Shown here piece by piece: positions 63,001 to 64,000 of a stretch of 64,000 nucleotides of DNA. The stretch covers positions 9,884,802 through 9,948,801 of the forward strand of contig NC_058512.1 of assembly GCF_020382885.2 (NCBI RefSeq). Reading direction: 5' to 3'. The position numbers were made by a program, and so were the translations under genes. The notes under the pieces are model-generated. The model saw nothing but the letters and a program-made list of their open reading frames with translations. It did no database searches and was not told where the DNA came from. Position 1 is the first letter of the stretch; the number at the start of each line of letters is the position of its first letter. This DNA is from Scatophagus argus. Its lineage: Eukaryota; Chordata; Actinopteri; Scatophagidae.

Positions 63001-64000
63001 ATTGTTGAGGGGTTGTTGGCTAGCGTTACTTAAATCTGATCACATTACATCCATATTAGGGATTTTTTTGAATAGCCGGTTCCATGTAATACTTAGACTT
63101 GATAAAAATAGTTGTGTTTCTGCCTTCTCAGCCTACAAAATGTGAGAATGGATAGACATCTGAGTAAGGTTTATGTTTGAAAGGATTCTGATACTGGATT
63201 TGAATTTGATAATAAGCAATTGAACAAGCAATTCCTAATTCACACACTTCTGATGAAACAGAATTTCTGAGTTTTGAGGGCTAAAAAAAGAAAACTTTGA
63301 CCGTGAATATTAAAATTTACAAAGAAATAAGAGACGTAATAGAGAGATCATTTGAAACAAAGGGACTTTCAGGTTTTCAAGGGACTTTAAAGTAAAACTC
63401 CGTGACCGGGGCTTGGCTGGCAGGCAGTAAATTGATTCTGTAATTATGTGTGTCCCAGCAAGAGGAAAAGCATTGTGGAAGCGATACATATAAGTTATTT
63501 TTTTCATAACTTCCTGTTGGACTTTAGTAATAAGTAATCTTTGTCATTTTAGGGTGAGATAAGCAAAAGTGTCGTATTTCTCATCTCTTTCTGGGGAGAC
63601 CAGATTGGACAGAAAGTTCAAAAAATTTGCGATTGGTAAGAACGGCCATCGACACACAGCTTTATTTTCCACTACGTGTTGTGCTCTCATTCATTATCGG
63701 CATACGTGTCTGTCTTTGTTGTCCTCAGTTACCACTGCCATCTTTATCCACACCCTGAGAATGATGAGGAGCGGGCAGACGTGTTGGACAGCTTAAGGAC
63801 ACGTATCCAAGACCTGAACAATGTAGGACTCGTAAGGCTTTGAGACATTTGATTCAGACAGGAACATTTAATTGTACTAACTGTCGTGTTCGTCCAGGTG
63901 CTGCACCGCACTGAGGACTACCTGAGGCAGGTTCTGCAGAAGGCCTCGGAGTCAGCATATACCTGGGTCGTGCAGGTGAAAAAGATGAAGGCAATCTACC
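60029..64000 (+). CDS. atp6v0a2: V-ATPase a2 subunit (V0 domain), N-terminal part, cut by window end
   Basis: The a2 subunit anchors the proton pump in Golgi and endosomal membranes; its cytosolic N-terminal half contacts the peripheral stalks and its membrane half forms the proton path. Exons seen: 60029-60139, 60504-60582, 60772-60869, 61980-62117, 62616-62713, 62812-62938, 63553-63635, 63729-63822 and 63898 onward. They give about 310 of the expected 850 or so residues, all from the cytosolic domain. Clear matches to human a2 as I remember it: [90 protein letters not shown], and [11 protein letters not shown] near the window edge. The start [12 protein letters not shown] aligns with MGSLFRSETMCLAQ. 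Paralogue a or b is not resolved. The rest of the gene lies outside. Confidence 0.95.
61480..61650. repeat. inverted repeat (hairpin-forming) in atp6v0a2 intron 3
   Basis: GTCTGGACTTGTGAAGATTG at about 61530 is matched in reverse complement by CGATCTTCACAAGTCCAGAC at about 61627, with a copy of CTTCACAAGTC also between. The inner part (AAGCAGCTTCTGCAGAACTGATGAAGC) is itself near-palindromic. I recognise this type of sequence as a frequent teleost interspersed repeat; the class is not assigned. Confidence 0.6.
62147..62250. repeat. compound (CT)n-(CA)n-(C)n simple repeat
   Basis: CT-rich tract 62147-62180, CA tract 62180-62208, then a run of about 20 C residues at 62231-62250. It lies in the intron directly after atp6v0a2 exon 4. 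Confidence 0.95.

Noticed and set aside
1-64000. Retroviral, LTR or other virus-like elements.
   Set aside because: No reverse transcriptase, capsid, envelope or integrase stretch and no terminal repeats were seen in reading frames on either strand; only short retroposon tails are present.

Overview
The window looks like nuclear DNA of a ray-finned fish, probably a percomorph teleost. Reasons: vertebrate genes with short GT-AG introns, AT-rich spacers, many CA/GA microsatellites, teleost-type retroposon tails, and gene content specific to fish (a long-repeat prion protein beside a Shadoo paralogue, and an apelin receptor 2-type gene). Exon boundaries below were read by hand from splice sites, reading phase and remembered human protein sequences; no search was run.

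Layout: (1) 447-12251, kcnip3 (+), nine coding exons plus an alternative first exon that encodes a membrane-spanning N-terminus. (2) 15272-15733, a Shadoo gene (sprnb type, +). (3) 18997-20436, a 479-codon prion protein gene (-), tail to tail with Shadoo. (4) 21837-27897, pptc7 (+), head to head with the prion gene. (5) 31435-35892, tbc1d10a/EPI64 (+). (6) 38.2-48.3 kb, a spacer with no recognisable gene. (7) 48452-49525, an apelin receptor 2-like GPCR (+). (8) 55568-57531, nfkbil1 (+). (9) 60029 to the window end, the first nine coding exons of atp6v0a2 (+), cut by the window edge.

The genes do not form one pathway. Seven of the eight run on the + strand; only the prion gene is on the - strand. 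The most interesting parts are the PrP/Shadoo pair and its shared promoter region with pptc7, the recent 45-bp repeat duplication inside the PrP coding exon, and the conserved transmembrane first exon of kcnip3. Several short open segments in spacers and introns (about 2.9, 38.5, 43.3 and 53.3 kb) could not be identified and are reported as open questions. I saw no CRISPR array, no rRNA or tRNA gene, no intact transposon and no recognisable retroviral or virus-like element.
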